Notes under the pieces: generated by a model | The model's input: only the letters and a program-made list of their open reading frames with translations | What the model was told of the DNA's origin: nothing | Databases searched by the model: none | Made by a program: the position numbers and the translations under genes | Shown here: positions 16,400-25,416 of the stretch, one piece after another | How positions within the stretch are numbered: the first letter of the stretch is position 1 | Layout: each line of letters begins with the position of its first letter | Origin: CAITSH01 sp945892985 | GTDB taxonomy: Bacteria > Pseudomonadota > Gammaproteobacteria > Burkholderiales > SG8-39 | NCBI GenBank assembly: GCA_945892985.1 | Contig: CAMDDU010000022.1 | Location: 1-64,000 of the forward strand | Direction: 5' to 3' | Length of the DNA: 64,000 nt

Positions 16400-17533
16400 G
16401 TGGCACGACACAACAACCTGCGGGACAACGCTGTTTTGCACAAAAAACATTATAACGCGGCAACATCACCGCCCAATCTGGACATCGACCCGGCGGACAT
16501 GGACCCGGCGAACATCGACCCGGCGGAAATCGCCCCCGATGATGAAGACGCCGACGCTGATATGGGAGACATCGGCGTTGATGCGGGCATCGACGCCGGT
16601 GGCGAACCTGCGCGCTTGCTGCGCACAGTGCCTGCCAAGCTTGCCGGACTCAGGTTTGACCAGGCCTTGGCCAGTATGTTCCCTGAACACTCACGCAGCC
16701 GCCTGCAGGCCTGGCTGCGCTCCGGACGCGTCCGGCTCAACGACGAAACCACTGAAGCCAAGCGCAAGGTCTGGGGGGGCGAGAGCGTCAGTGTCGCACC
16801 CGAGGCCGCGCCAGCGGAGCTGGCGGCGCGGGCCGAGGCTATAGACCTCGAGATCGTGCATGAGGACAAGCATTTGCTGGTGGTGAACAAGGCGGCGGGC
16901 ATGGTGGTCCATCCGGGCAGCGGCAATTGGCGGGGAACCATGCTCAACGCCCTTTTACATCACGCCCCGGCCCTGCAAGCGGTGCCGCGTGCCGGCATCG
17001 TCCACCGGCTCGACAAGGAAACGAGCGGTCTGCTGGTGGTGGCCAAGACACTCGAGGCGCAGACCGACCTCGTGCGCCAGCTTGCCGCGCGTACCGTCAA
17101 GCGCGAGTATCTCGCGTTGGTGCACGGGTTTGCGCCGGCGCAGGGCACCGTTGATGCCCCCGTCGGGCGTGATCCGCGCGAGCGCACACGCATGGCTGTG
17201 GTCGAGCGCGGCCGGCCGGCGCGCACCCACTACCGCGCGTTGCGGCGCTTTGCCGCAGCCACGCTGCTCGAATGCAGCCTGGACACCGGGCGTACGCATC
17301 AGATCAGGGTGCATATGCAGTCGATCAAGCATCCGCTTGTCGGCGATCCCGTTTACGGCCTGCGTCACTGCAAGGACGCGTTGCTCCAGGCTTTCACGCG
17401 ACAGGCATTGCACGCGGCCAGGCTGGGCCTGATTCATCCGGGCAGCGGCAAGGCGCGCGAGTGGTCGGCGCCGGTGCCCGCGGATATGGCTGCCCTGCTT
17501 GCGTCTCTGGCAGGGGACGAGCGCGCCGCATGA
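16400..17533 (+). CDS. rluD: 23S rRNA pseudouridine synthase RluD
   Basis: The core from about 16610 holds an S4 RNA-binding domain (RFDQALASMFPEHSRSRLQAWL) and a pseudouridine synthase domain with the catalytic motif GIVHRLDKETSGLLVVAKT, whose Asp is the nucleophile. RluD modifies helix 69 of 23S rRNA. The start is uncertain: GTG 16400 gives 377 residues with an acidic leader, ATG 16499 or 16562 give shorter forms. The leader encodes in-frame pentapeptide repeats (DIDPA, DMDPA, NIDPA, EIAPD). The stop overlaps the next gene's ATG in ATGA. Confidence 0.92.
   Translation: MARHNNLRDNAVLHKKHYNAATSPPNLDIDPADMDPANIDPAEIAPDDEDADADMGDIGVDAGIDAGGEPARLLRTVPAKLAGLRFDQALASMFPEHSRSRLQAWLRSGRVRLNDETTEAKRKVWGGESVSVAPEAAPAELAARAEAIDLEIVHEDKHLLVVNKAAGMVVHPGSGNWRGTMLNALLHHAPALQAVPRAGIVHRLDKETSGLLVVAKTLEAQTDLVRQLAARTVKREYLALVHGFAPAQGTVDAPVGRDPRERTRMAVVERGRPARTHYRALRRFAAATLLECSLDTGRTHQIRVHMQSIKHPLVGDPVYGLRHCKDALLQAFTRQALHAARLGLIHPGSGKAREWSAPVPADMAALLASLAGDERAA
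16481..16540 (+). repeat. 15-bp in-frame tandem repeat, three to four units, in rluD leader
   Basis: GACATCGACCCGGCG, GACATGGACCCGGCG, AACATCGACCCGGCG, then a diverged GAAATCGCCCCCGAT. If the GTG start is used these give acidic pentapeptides. Confidence 0.9.
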
Positions 17534-18312
17534 GGGTGGCGCCGCACGCGGACTGGATCGTTCCGGACTGGCCGGCGCCGGCGCGGGTGCGCGCCCTGGT
17601 GACCACGCGCGCAGGCGGTGCCAGCGCCGGGCCCTATGCCTCCTTCAATCTGGGCATGCGCGCCGGCGAAGACCTGGCGCTGGTGCGGCGCAATCGGATA
17701 TTGCTTGCCGCCTGCCTGCCGGGGATGCCCTTGTGGCTGAACCAAGTGCATGGCGCTTCGGTCGTCGCGGCGGATCGTGTCGAGGCGATTGGTGTTGAAG
17801 CGGAGCCGGAAACAGAACCCCTTGCCGACGCCGCTGTGGCGCACGCGGCCGCTAAGGTTTGTGCGGTGCTGACCGCCGATTGCCTGCCGGTCCTGTTGTG
17901 CGACCGCGATGGCGGCGCGGTGGCGGTGGCCCATGCGGGTTGGCGGGGGCTTGCAAGCGGGGTGATCGGCGCCACCGTCAAGGCGATGGCGCGGCCGCCC
18001 GGCCGCCTGATGGCGTGGCTGGGGCCGGCGATCAGCCAGGACGCCTACGAGGTCGGGCCGGAGTTGCGGGAGGCTTTTCTCCAGGGCGGGACCGATGGCG
18101 CCGCTGATGCCGCCGCGTTCAAACCGGGCAAACCGGGTAAATTTCAAGCCGACCTTTATGCGCTTGCACGCAATCGCCTGCTATCTGCCGGCGTGCAAGA
18201 AGTGTATGGTGGCGGGTTTTGCACGTTTGGGGAGTCGCAGCGCTTTTATTCATATCGTCGCGACGGCGCTTTAAGCGGGCGCATGTCCAGTCTGATCTGG
18301 CTGGAGCCCTGA
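17530..18312 (+). CDS. pgeF: Peptidoglycan editing factor PgeF (YfiH/LACC1 family)
   Basis: A 260-residue copper-oxidase-fold protein of the YfiH family. LWLNQVHGASVV, TADCLPVLLCD and VAHAGWRG carry the histidine and cysteine ligands of the zinc site, and the C-terminus has FYSYRRDG. Family members hydrolyse or phosphorolyse purine nucleosides and, in E. coli, edit L-Ser out of peptidoglycan precursors. It is translationally coupled to rluD by an ATGA overlap, a conserved pair in proteobacteria. Confidence 0.92.
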   Translation: MRVAPHADWIVPDWPAPARVRALVTTRAGGASAGPYASFNLGMRAGEDLALVRRNRILLAACLPGMPLWLNQVHGASVVAADRVEAIGVEAEPETEPLADAAVAHAAAKVCAVLTADCLPVLLCDRDGGAVAVAHAGWRGLASGVIGATVKAMARPPGRLMAWLGPAISQDAYEVGPELREAFLQGGTDGAADAAAFKPGKPGKFQADLYALARNRLLSAGVQEVYGGGFCTFGESQRFYSYRRDGALSGRMSSLIWLEP

Positions 18313-18394
18313 TCCGTTTATCGCGTGTTTTGCTGGTGTTTCATTGCGGCGTGGTGTGTTGCGCCCGGGTTGTAAAAAAGGAAGCGGTCTTTTC

Positions 18395-18413
18395 TACATG
18401 TCTACATGTCTAC
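18395..18413 (+). repeat. 8-bp tandem repeat TCTACATG at the start of the ZIP gene
   Basis: The sequence TCTACATG-TCTACATG-TCTACAT overlaps the translation start. The extra unit separates the purine-rich AAAGGAAG from the true ATG at 18406 and adds an out-of-frame ATG at 18398 that stops after six codons. Confidence 0.8.
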
Positions 18414-19230
18414 ATTAGCCTGGATCATTGTTGCATCGGTATTCGGCGGCGTCCTGTCGGTGCTGCTCGCGGCCGTGTTCGCCCTGTCCGCGCGCGCCTC
18501 CTGGATTCCGGCGCTTATCAGCTACGCCATCGGTGCGCTGCTGGGTGCGTCTTTTTTGGAGATCCTGCCGCACGCCTTTGAGAACGGTAACGCCTCGACG
18601 GTCGCCGCCACCGTGCTCGCCGGCATATTCGGCTTTTTCATCCTCGAAAAACTGGTGTTGTGGCGTCACTGCCATTACGAAGACTGCGAAGTGCACAGTG
18701 AGGAGCCCGTCGGCACCCCCGCCGGCCATGGCGGTCATGGCCATGGTGCCATGCACGCCCATGCCAACGATCACGGACGCAGCGGCATGATGATCCTGGT
18801 TGGGGATAGTTTTCACAATTTTGTTGATGGGGTGCTGGTGGCCGCGGCCTTCATGCAAAGCACCGAACTTGGCATCGTGACGGCGCTTGCCGTTATCGCG
18901 CATGAGATTCCACAGGAGGTGGGCGATTTCCTCATTCTGCTTCACTCCGGTTACAGCAAAACGCGCGCGCTGGTGCTCAACCTGGTATCCAGCCTGGCGA
19001 TGCTCGCAGGCGGTCTTGTCGCCTATTTTGCGCTGCAGGCGATGCAGGGCTTGATCAACAGCATGCTGGCCATCGCGGCGGCGAGCATGATTTATGTCGC
19101 CGTCGCCGACCTGATCCCCGGCCTGCACAAGCGCACTGAATTGCGCGCCACGCTGCAACAGACGCTATTGATCGCGCTTGGCGTGAGTTCGATCTGGCTG
19201 GTCGGTCTGCTCACCGGGCACAGCCATTGA
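18406..19230 (+). CDS. ZIP family divalent metal transporter
   Basis: A 274-residue inner-membrane protein with about eight membrane segments. A His-rich cytoplasmic loop lies at about residues 105-125 (GHGGHGHGAMHAHANDHG). Transmembrane segment 4 has DSFHNFVDG and segment 5 has HEIPQEVGD, the metal-binding pair of ZIP transporters (HNFxDG, HExPQE). Zinc or related divalent metal import is likely. The ribosome site AAAGGAAG is unusually far (about 22 bases) from the start because of an 8-bp duplication. It overlaps the convergent small membrane-protein gene. Confidence 0.9.
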   Translation: MSTLAWIIVASVFGGVLSVLLAAVFALSARASWIPALISYAIGALLGASFLEILPHAFENGNASTVAATVLAGIFGFFILEKLVLWRHCHYEDCEVHSEEPVGTPAGHGGHGHGAMHAHANDHGRSGMMILVGDSFHNFVDGVLVAAAFMQSTELGIVTALAVIAHEIPQEVGDFLILLHSGYSKTRALVLNLVSSLAMLAGGLVAYFALQAMQGLINSMLAIAAASMIYVAVADLIPGLHKRTELRATLQQTLLIALGVSSIWLVGLLTGHSH

Positions 19231-19398
19231 GGCGGCTTTCTTTTTTCTGAGTCGTTGCGGCGTGCCCATCAGCCACAGCAGCAGCGCCAGAGGCGCCAGG
19301 CCGTAAAAGAAAAACGTCAGCAGTCCGGTGACAAGGCTGCGTTCAGTCAGCGCCATGCACAGCGTGACAAAAATCCAGGCGATGGCGACAAGGTACAT
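19165..19398 (-). CDS. Small two-segment inner-membrane protein
   Basis: A 77-residue protein starting MYLVAIAWIFVTLCMAL with two hydrophobic segments (about residues 2-18 and 25-45) and a basic tail (TPQRLRKKK). Similar small proteins are common in Burkholderiales genomes without assigned function. The last 66 bases overlap the convergent end of the ZIP gene. The start ATG 19398 is where the hydrophobic homology begins. Confidence 0.7.
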   Translation of the reverse strand: MYLVAIAWIFVTLCMALTERSLVTGLLTFFFYGLAPLALLLWLMGTPQRLRKKKAASMAVPGEQTDQPDRTHAKRDQ

Positions 19399-19580
19399 GG
19401 CGGTTGAAGGTAAGCCGGGAGGGCGCGTTAGGGGAATCGGGCGGGGACAACGTATACTCGCATGCTTTACACCGTTTCTCGTGCCAGGCATTGGATGCGT
19501 GGCGCAGAAAAATGAATATCGAACAAAGCGTCATGCATCCGCGGATGGTGGCGGCAAAGAATGCTATGCAGGGAGTCTGA

Positions 19581-20564
19581 TTGAACATTCTCGTAACCGG
19601 CGCCGCCGGTTTCATCGGCTATTCTCTGGCCGCGCGCCTGCTTGCGCGCGGCGACACGGTGCTTGGCATCGACAATCTCAACGACTACTACGATGTCGCG
19701 CTCAAAGAGGCCAGGCTGGCAAGGCTGGGCGGCGAAGCGAAGTTTTCCTTTATGCGCCTGGATATCGCCGATCGCGCCGGTATGACGGGGTTTTTCGCCG
19801 CACGGCGCTTCGATGCCGTCGTGCATCTGGCCGCGCAGGCCGGTGTGCGGTATTCGGTAACCCACCCCTACGCTTACATTGACTCCAACCTGACCGGGTT
19901 TGCGCACGTGCTGGAAGGTGTCAGGCACAGCGGCTCGGGCCATCTTGTCTACGCCTCGTCCAGCTCCGTCTATGGCGCGAATAAAAAACTTCCTTTCGCC
20001 GAGGACGACAACGTCGATCATCCGGTTTCGCTCTATGCCGCCACGAAAAAGGCCAACGAACTGATGGCGCACAGTTACGCGCATCTTTACGGTATGGGTT
20101 GCACCGGCCTGCGGTTTTTTACCGTTTACGGCCCCTGGGGCCGGCCTGATATGTCGCCGTTCAAATTCGCCTCCTGTGTGCTCGAAGGCAAGCCCATCCC
20201 GGTGTTTAACGAAGGGCGGATGTCGCGCGATTTCACCTACATCGACGATATTGTCGGCGGCGTGATCGCGGTACTGGACAAGGGCGCGCCCGCAGGCAAA
20301 GCGCAAAGCGAACAGCCGCCTTATCGTCTTTACAACATTGGCAATAACCAGCCGGTGCCCTTGCTCCGCTATATCGAAGCGTTTGAAAAAGCGATTGGTA
20401 AAAAAGCCATTCTCGACCTGCAACCGATGCAAGCCGGCGATGTGCCCGATACCTATGCCGATACGCAATTGCTTGAAAAAGCAGTGGGTTTTCGGCCCGA
20501 TACGCCCATCGATACAGGCGTGCAGCGGTTTGTCGATTGGTTTCGTAGCTATTATTCGGTGTGA
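19581..20564 (+). CDS. NAD-dependent nucleotide-sugar epimerase (UDP-glucuronate 4-epimerase-like)
   Basis: A 327-residue extended SDR enzyme: GAAGFIG NAD-binding motif at residues 7-13, DNLNDYYDVALK, SSSSVYG and the catalytic YAATK. FFTVYGPWGRPDM is typical of UDP-glucuronate/UDP-glucose 4-epimerases, which supply sugars for capsule or lipopolysaccharide. No other polysaccharide genes are adjacent. The start is a TTG at 19581 with GGGAG five bases before it; no in-frame ATG is nearby. Confidence 0.88.
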   Translation: MNILVTGAAGFIGYSLAARLLARGDTVLGIDNLNDYYDVALKEARLARLGGEAKFSFMRLDIADRAGMTGFFAARRFDAVVHLAAQAGVRYSVTHPYAYIDSNLTGFAHVLEGVRHSGSGHLVYASSSSVYGANKKLPFAEDDNVDHPVSLYAATKKANELMAHSYAHLYGMGCTGLRFFTVYGPWGRPDMSPFKFASCVLEGKPIPVFNEGRMSRDFTYIDDIVGGVIAVLDKGAPAGKAQSEQPPYRLYNIGNNQPVPLLRYIEAFEKAIGKKAILDLQPMQAGDVPDTYADTQLLEKAVGFRPDTPIDTGVQRFVDWFRSYYSV

Positions 20565-20603
20565 GCGGCCGCAAACTTCACTAAAAGCGGTATCCCAGTT
20601 GCC

Positions 20604-20632
20604 TTGACAGGGCGGTGTTGCGGCGCAATAAT
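20604..20632 (+). promoter_or_regulatory. Near-consensus sigma70 promoter of phaC
   Basis: TTGACA at 20604-20609 and AATAAT at 20627-20632 are separated by exactly 17 bases, placing the transcript start about 30 bases before the GTG start of phaC. Confidence 0.8.
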
Positions 20633-20669
20633 GCCTGACTTCACAAGTAGTTAGCGCACCCCACCCACT

Positions 20670-22397
20670 GTGACTCCACACTCTTTTTTCAGTCCTGATG
20701 CGTTGCCGCAGGCCGGTCAGGCCTGGCTGCAAACCTGGCTTGATTGGCTCGGTGGGCTGGCCGCTGCCGGCACGCCCGATGAGGGCGCAGAAAAAGCCCG
20801 CATCACCCAGGAGCTGGCTGCGCGCGCCGCCGCTTTGCAGCCTGGCTTTGCGCAGCAGCATCTGGTGCTGTGGACGGCCATGTTGTCGCGTGAGGCGGGC
20901 CAAGCCTACACACCGGTGGTTTCGCCCGATCGCGCCGACCGGCGTTTTTCCGCCGCGGAATGGCGCGACAATCCTTATTACGATTACCTCAAGCAGGCTT
21001 ACCTGATCAATGCGCACTTCCTCAGCGGCGTGGTCGAAACGGCCGAACTGGAAGCGCGCAGCAAGGATCAGCTGCGCTTTCTCGCGCGCCAGTACATTGA
21101 TGCGCTGGCGCCAAGCAACTTCGCCGCGACCAATCCCGAAGCTTTGAGCCTGGCGCTGCAGTCCAATGGCGAGACGCTGGGCAAGGGCATAAAGAACCTG
21201 GTAGACGACGTCGAGCGTGGCCGCATTTCGATGACCGACGAATCGGTGTTCGAGGTCGGCCGCAATATCGCCACCAGCGCGGGCGACGTGGTGTTCGAAA
21301 ACGAACTCATCCAGCTCATTCAGTACAAGCCGCTCAGTGCGACGGTCGCGCTGCGGCCGCTGGTGATGGTGCCGCCCTGCATCAACAAATTTTATATTCT
21401 CGATTTGCAGCCGGAAAATTCATTCGTGCGCCATGCCGTGGAGCAGGGGCAGACGGTGTTCATGGTTTCGTGGCGGCAGATTACCGAGGAACTCGGGCAG
21501 CTGACATGGGACGACTACATCGAAAAAGGCGTGCTCACTGCGCTTGATGTGGCGCGCAAGATAAGCGGCGCGAAAGAAGTCAATGCGCTGGGATTTTGTG
21601 TCGGCGGCACGCTGCTTGCCGCGGCGCTCGCGGTCAGGTCGGCGCGCGGCGAGCGCGATGTCGCAAGCCTGACGCTGCTTGCCACCATGCTCGATTTTTC
21701 CGACACCGGCGAGATCGGGCTGTTCGTTGATGAACAGGCCGTTGCCGCGAAGGAGCAGGCGCTTGCGGCCGGCGGCGTGCTGCCAGGCAAGGAGCTGTCG
21801 TTCGTATTTTCGGCGCTGCGCGCCAACGACCTGGTCTGGTCGTATGTGGTGAACAATTACCTCAAGGGCAAAACCCCCGACGCCTTCGACCTGTTGTACT
21901 GGAATTCTGACAGTACCAATCTGCCCGGTCCCATGTATTGCTGGTATGTGCGCAACATGTATCTTGAAAACAATCTGCGCCAACCCGGAAAGCTTTCCAT
22001 GTGCGGCGTAGCGGTTGATCTTGGTGCGGTGGACATGCCCGTGTACATACTTGCAACGCGAGAGGACCATATCGTTCCGTGGCAGACGGCGTACCGGTCC
22101 GTCGCTTTGCTGGGGGGCGACGCGCGTTTTGTGCTTGGCGCGAGTGGTCACATTGCCGGGGTGATCAATCCGGCTAAAAAGAACCGGCGCAGTTACTGGC
22201 TGGGCGGGCAGCCCGGCGCTGATGCGGGGGCCTGGCTTGATGCGGCGACCGAGACGCCGGGAAGCTGGTGGTCCGATTGGGACCGCTGGCTGGGGCAATT
22301 TGCAGGCGGCGAGAAGGCTGCGCCGAAAAAGCCCGGCGGCAAGCGTTACAAGGCGATCGAAGACGCGCCCGGGCGTTACGTCAAACAGCGGGCCTGA
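20670..22397 (+). CDS. phaC: Class I polyhydroxyalkanoate synthase PhaC
   Basis: A 575-residue synthase with a PhaC N-terminal domain (about 80-240) and an alpha/beta hydrolase core. The lipase-like box GFCVGG provides the nucleophile C310; the catalytic Asp lies in ILATREDHIVPW and the His in GASGHIAGV. It polymerises (R)-3-hydroxybutyryl-CoA into PHB on the granule surface. The GTG start follows a near-consensus promoter. It heads the phaC-phaA-phaB-phaB-phaR cluster, and its length is normal for class I enzymes. Confidence 0.96.
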   Translation: MTPHSFFSPDALPQAGQAWLQTWLDWLGGLAAAGTPDEGAEKARITQELAARAAALQPGFAQQHLVLWTAMLSREAGQAYTPVVSPDRADRRFSAAEWRDNPYYDYLKQAYLINAHFLSGVVETAELEARSKDQLRFLARQYIDALAPSNFAATNPEALSLALQSNGETLGKGIKNLVDDVERGRISMTDESVFEVGRNIATSAGDVVFENELIQLIQYKPLSATVALRPLVMVPPCINKFYILDLQPENSFVRHAVEQGQTVFMVSWRQITEELGQLTWDDYIEKGVLTALDVARKISGAKEVNALGFCVGGTLLAAALAVRSARGERDVASLTLLATMLDFSDTGEIGLFVDEQAVAAKEQALAAGGVLPGKELSFVFSALRANDLVWSYVVNNYLKGKTPDAFDLLYWNSDSTNLPGPMYCWYVRNMYLENNLRQPGKLSMCGVAVDLGAVDMPVYILATREDHIVPWQTAYRSVALLGGDARFVLGASGHIAGVINPAKKNRRSYWLGGQPGADAGAWLDAATETPGSWWSDWDRWLGQFAGGEKAAPKKPGGKRYKAIEDAPGRYVKQRA

Positions 22398-22474
22398 AGC
22401 ACCGGGAAAAAGCATTTATCTGACGCATTGGCAGCAATGAAAACAAACGCGAACATCAAAGGACGGAGACCATC

Positions 22475-23653
22475 ATGACAGACGTAGTGATTGTTGCGGC
22501 AGGCAGGACGGCGGTGGGCAAATTCGGCGGCACGCTGGCGAAAATCCCCGCGGCCGATCTCGGGGCGCATGTTATCCGCGCGCTGCTGGCGCGCACCGGA
22601 CTCAAGCCGGAGCAGATATCTGAAGTCATTCTCGGGCAGGTGCTGACCGCCGGCGTCGGGCAGAATGCCGCGCGCCAGGCGTTGATCAAGGCCGGCTTGC
22701 CGGACATGTGTCCGGCTATGACCATCAATAAAGTCTGCGGCTCCGGACTCAAGGCCACCCACCTTGCCGCGCAGGCGATCAAGGCCGGCGATGCCGAAAT
22801 CATCATTGCCGGGGGCCAGGAGAATATGAGCGCCTCGGCGCATGTGATGCCCGGCTCGCGCGACGGCTTTCGCATGGGCGATGCCAAACTTATCGACACC
22901 ATGATTGTTGACGGCCTGTGGGACGTCTACAACCAGTATCACATGGGTGTCACCGCCGAGAATGTTGCCGCGCAGTTCGGCGTGACGCGGCAGGAGCAGG
23001 ATGCGTTTGCGGCGGCGAGCCAGCAAAAGGCCGAGGCGGCGCAAAAGGCCGGCAAGTTTAAAGACGAGATCCTGCCGCTGGAAATTGCGCAAAGAAAGGG
23101 CGCTGCCCTGGTGTTCGACACGGACGAGTACCCCAAGCACGGCAGCACCGCCGAGTCGCTTGCCGCCTTGCGGCCTGCCTTCGACAAGAACGGCTCGGTC
23201 ACCGCCGGCAACGCCTCGGGCATCAACGATGGCGCGGCTGCGGTCATCATGATGTCGGCAAAAAAAGCCGATGAACTAGGTCTCAAGCCCCTGGCGCGCA
23301 TCAAGGCCTATTCGTCGGCCGGCGTTGATCCGAAAATAATGGGCATGGGGCCGGTGCCCGCATCCAAGTTGTGCCTGTCCAAGGCGGGTTGGAGCGCCAA
23401 AGACCTCGACCTGATGGAAATCAACGAGGCGTTCGCGGCGCAAGCCATTGCCGTGAACAAAGAGATGGGCTGGGACACCTCGAAGATCAACGTCAACGGC
23501 GGTGCCATCGCGATCGGGCATCCCATAGGCGCTTCGGGCTGCCGCATTCTGGTGACACTCATTCACGAGATGATCCGGCGCGATGCCAAAAAAGGCCTTG
23601 CCGCACTGTGCATCGGTGGCGGCATGGGTGTGGCACTCGCAATAGAGCGCTGA
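22475..23653 (+). CDS. phaA: Acetyl-CoA acetyltransferase (beta-ketothiolase) PhaA
   Basis: A 392-residue thiolase. The nucleophilic cysteine is C88 in INKVCGSGLKA; GHPIGASG and CIGGGMG near the C-terminus supply the catalytic His and second Cys. It condenses two acetyl-CoA to acetoacetyl-CoA, the first step of PHB synthesis. It lies 77 bases after phaC with GGACGGAG before the start, and is followed 24 bases later by a reductase gene. Confidence 0.93.
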   Translation: MTDVVIVAAGRTAVGKFGGTLAKIPAADLGAHVIRALLARTGLKPEQISEVILGQVLTAGVGQNAARQALIKAGLPDMCPAMTINKVCGSGLKATHLAAQAIKAGDAEIIIAGGQENMSASAHVMPGSRDGFRMGDAKLIDTMIVDGLWDVYNQYHMGVTAENVAAQFGVTRQEQDAFAAASQQKAEAAQKAGKFKDEILPLEIAQRKGAALVFDTDEYPKHGSTAESLAALRPAFDKNGSVTAGNASGINDGAAAVIMMSAKKADELGLKPLARIKAYSSAGVDPKIMGMGPVPASKLCLSKAGWSAKDLDLMEINEAFAAQAIAVNKEMGWDTSKINVNGGAIAIGHPIGASGCRILVTLIHEMIRRDAKKGLAALCIGGGMGVALAIER

Positions 23654-23677
23654 TAAACAGGCGCAAGAGAAAAATCC

Positions 23678-24493
23678 ATGAGCACAGATGTCATTGACGT
23701 CATTGAGGGCAGCGCGACAGGCGCCAAAGCAGCCGGCGAGCAGCCCAAACCGGTGACGCAGCGCATCGCGTTTGTGTCCGGCGGCATGGGCGGCATCGGC
23801 ACCGCGGTTTGCCGGCGCCTCGCCGGCAGCGGCGCGAAGGTTGTCGCCGGTTGCCTGCCCGATTACGAGCGCAAGGACGCATGGCTGCAGATGATGCGCG
23901 CCGAGGGGCTGCAGGTGCACGCGGCGGAAGGCAATGTCGAGGATTTCGATTCCTGTGCCGAAATGTTCTACAAGGTCGGGGCGACCATCGGCCCTGTCGA
24001 CATCCTCGTCAACAACGCCGGTATCACACGCGATGGTGTGTTCAAGCGCATGTCGCCGAGCGACTGGTATGCCGTGATCAACACCAACCTCAACTCGGTG
24101 TTTAACGTCACGCGGCAGGTGGTGGAGGGCATGACCGACCGGGGCTGGGGCCGCATCATCAACATCTCATCGGTGAATGCGCTCAAGGGCCAGTTCGGAC
24201 AGACCAACTACTCGGCCGCCAAGGCGGGCATGCATGGTTTTTCCAAGGCACTGGCCCATGAAGTGGTCAGGCGCGGCGTCACCGTCAACACCATCTCTCC
24301 GGGCTATGTCGCCACCGACATGGTCATGGCGATACGGCAGGAGGTGCGCGACCAGATCGTCGCGCAGATTCCGATGGGACGGCTCGCCCAGCCGGCGGAA
24401 ATCGCCGGCCTGATTGCTTACCTGGTGTCGGACGAGGCGGCCTACGTGACAGGCGCAAATATCTCCATCAATGGCGGCCTTCACATGGAGTAG
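23678..24493 (+). CDS. phaB: Acetoacetyl-CoA reductase PhaB, first copy, with N-terminal extension
   Basis: A 271-residue short-chain dehydrogenase: GGMGGIG cofactor motif, NNAGITRDG, catalytic Ser in ISSVNA and YSAAK, and the C-terminal TGANISINGGLHM typical of PhaB. It reduces acetoacetyl-CoA to (R)-3-hydroxybutyryl-CoA with NADPH. Compared with the second copy it has about 24 extra N-terminal residues of low complexity and a more diverged sequence, so it may be a paralogue with other kinetics. It is in line with phaA. Confidence 0.9.
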   Translation: MSTDVIDVIEGSATGAKAAGEQPKPVTQRIAFVSGGMGGIGTAVCRRLAGSGAKVVAGCLPDYERKDAWLQMMRAEGLQVHAAEGNVEDFDSCAEMFYKVGATIGPVDILVNNAGITRDGVFKRMSPSDWYAVINTNLNSVFNVTRQVVEGMTDRGWGRIINISSVNALKGQFGQTNYSAAKAGMHGFSKALAHEVVRRGVTVNTISPGYVATDMVMAIRQEVRDQIVAQIPMGRLAQPAEIAGLIAYLVSDEAAYVTGANISINGGLHME

Positions 24494-24533
24494 CGGCAGT
24501 AGCGATGGGTCGCGGCGGTCGATCCGGGCTGTA

Positions 24534-24561
24534 TTGACGGGCTTCGATTTGGTGACATAAT
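24534..24561 (+). promoter_or_regulatory. Sigma70-like promoter before second phaB
   Basis: TTGACG at 24534-24539 and CATAAT at 24556-24561 with a 16-base spacer, about 50 bases before the second phaB, so that gene can be expressed apart from phaCA. Confidence 0.65.
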
Positions 24562-24610
24562 CGATAACACTTTCAACAACGGTTCACACATTCGTCTCGG
24601 AGAAGAGAAC

Positions 24611-25354
24611 ATGGCACAGCGCGTCGCGGTGGTTACCGGCGGTATGGGTGGTTTGGGTGAGTCAATCAGCACCAAGATGGCCGATGCCGGATACAAGGTG
24701 GTCGTTACCCATTCGCCCGGCAACAAGGGTGCGACCCAGTGGCTGTCGGACATGAAGGCGCGCGGCTACAGTTTTCACGCCTGCGCGGTGGATGTGGCCG
24801 ACTTCGATTCGTGCCAGCAGGCCGTGGCGAAAATCCATGCCGATGTCGGTCCGGTCGATATTCTGGTCAATAACGCCGGCATCACCCGCGACATGACGTT
24901 CAAGAAAATGGGCAAGGTCGACTGGGACGTCGTCATGCACACGAATCTCGACAGCGTGTTCAACATGACCAAGCCGGTTTGCGACGGCATGGTCGACCGC
25001 GGCTGGGGGCGGGTCATCAATGTGTCGTCGGTCAACGGTTCCAAGGGGGCGTTCGGCCAGACCAACTATTCGGCCGCCAAGTCGGGCATGCACGGGTTCA
25101 CCAAGGCGCTGGCGCTTGAAGTGGCGAAGAAGGGTGTCACCGTCAATACCATTTCGCCGGGCTATATCGGCACCAAGATGGTCACCGCCATACCAAAGGA
25201 AATCCTCGACACGAAGATCATTCCGCAAATCCCGGTCGGCCGTCTTGGCAAGCCGGAAGAGGTGGCCGGGCTTATCATTTACTTGTGCTCCGAGGAGGCG
25301 GCGTTTGTCACCGGAGCCAACATCGCCATCAATGGCGGGCAGCATATGCAGTAA
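24611..25354 (+). CDS. phaB: Acetoacetyl-CoA reductase PhaB, second copy
   Basis: A 247-residue short-chain dehydrogenase of the usual PhaB length. GGMGGLG at residues 12-18, NNAGITRDMTFKKM, SSVNGSKGAFGQTNYSAAK with the catalytic Tyr and Lys, and TGANIAINGGQHM at the end are all PhaB signatures. It catalyses the NADPH-dependent second step of PHB synthesis. It has its own promoter-like sequence and a GGAGAAGAG ribosome site. It is the better match to characterised PhaB of the two copies. Confidence 0.95.
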   Translation: MAQRVAVVTGGMGGLGESISTKMADAGYKVVVTHSPGNKGATQWLSDMKARGYSFHACAVDVADFDSCQQAVAKIHADVGPVDILVNNAGITRDMTFKKMGKVDWDVVMHTNLDSVFNMTKPVCDGMVDRGWGRVINVSSVNGSKGAFGQTNYSAAKSGMHGFTKALALEVAKKGVTVNTISPGYIGTKMVTAIPKEILDTKIIPQIPVGRLGKPEEVAGLIIYLCSEEAAFVTGANIAINGGQHMQ

Positions 25355-25416
25355 CACGGGACGACAGACGGATCCTTTTCGCGCGCCATCACCATCCGAA
25401 ATTTGCTGGAGAAGCC

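Noticed and set aside
19467..21017. 516-codon open frame on the minus strand opposite the epimerase and phaC start
   Set aside because: It spans two genes with intact catalytic motifs on the plus strand and reads as low-complexity, basic sequence; a shadow frame.
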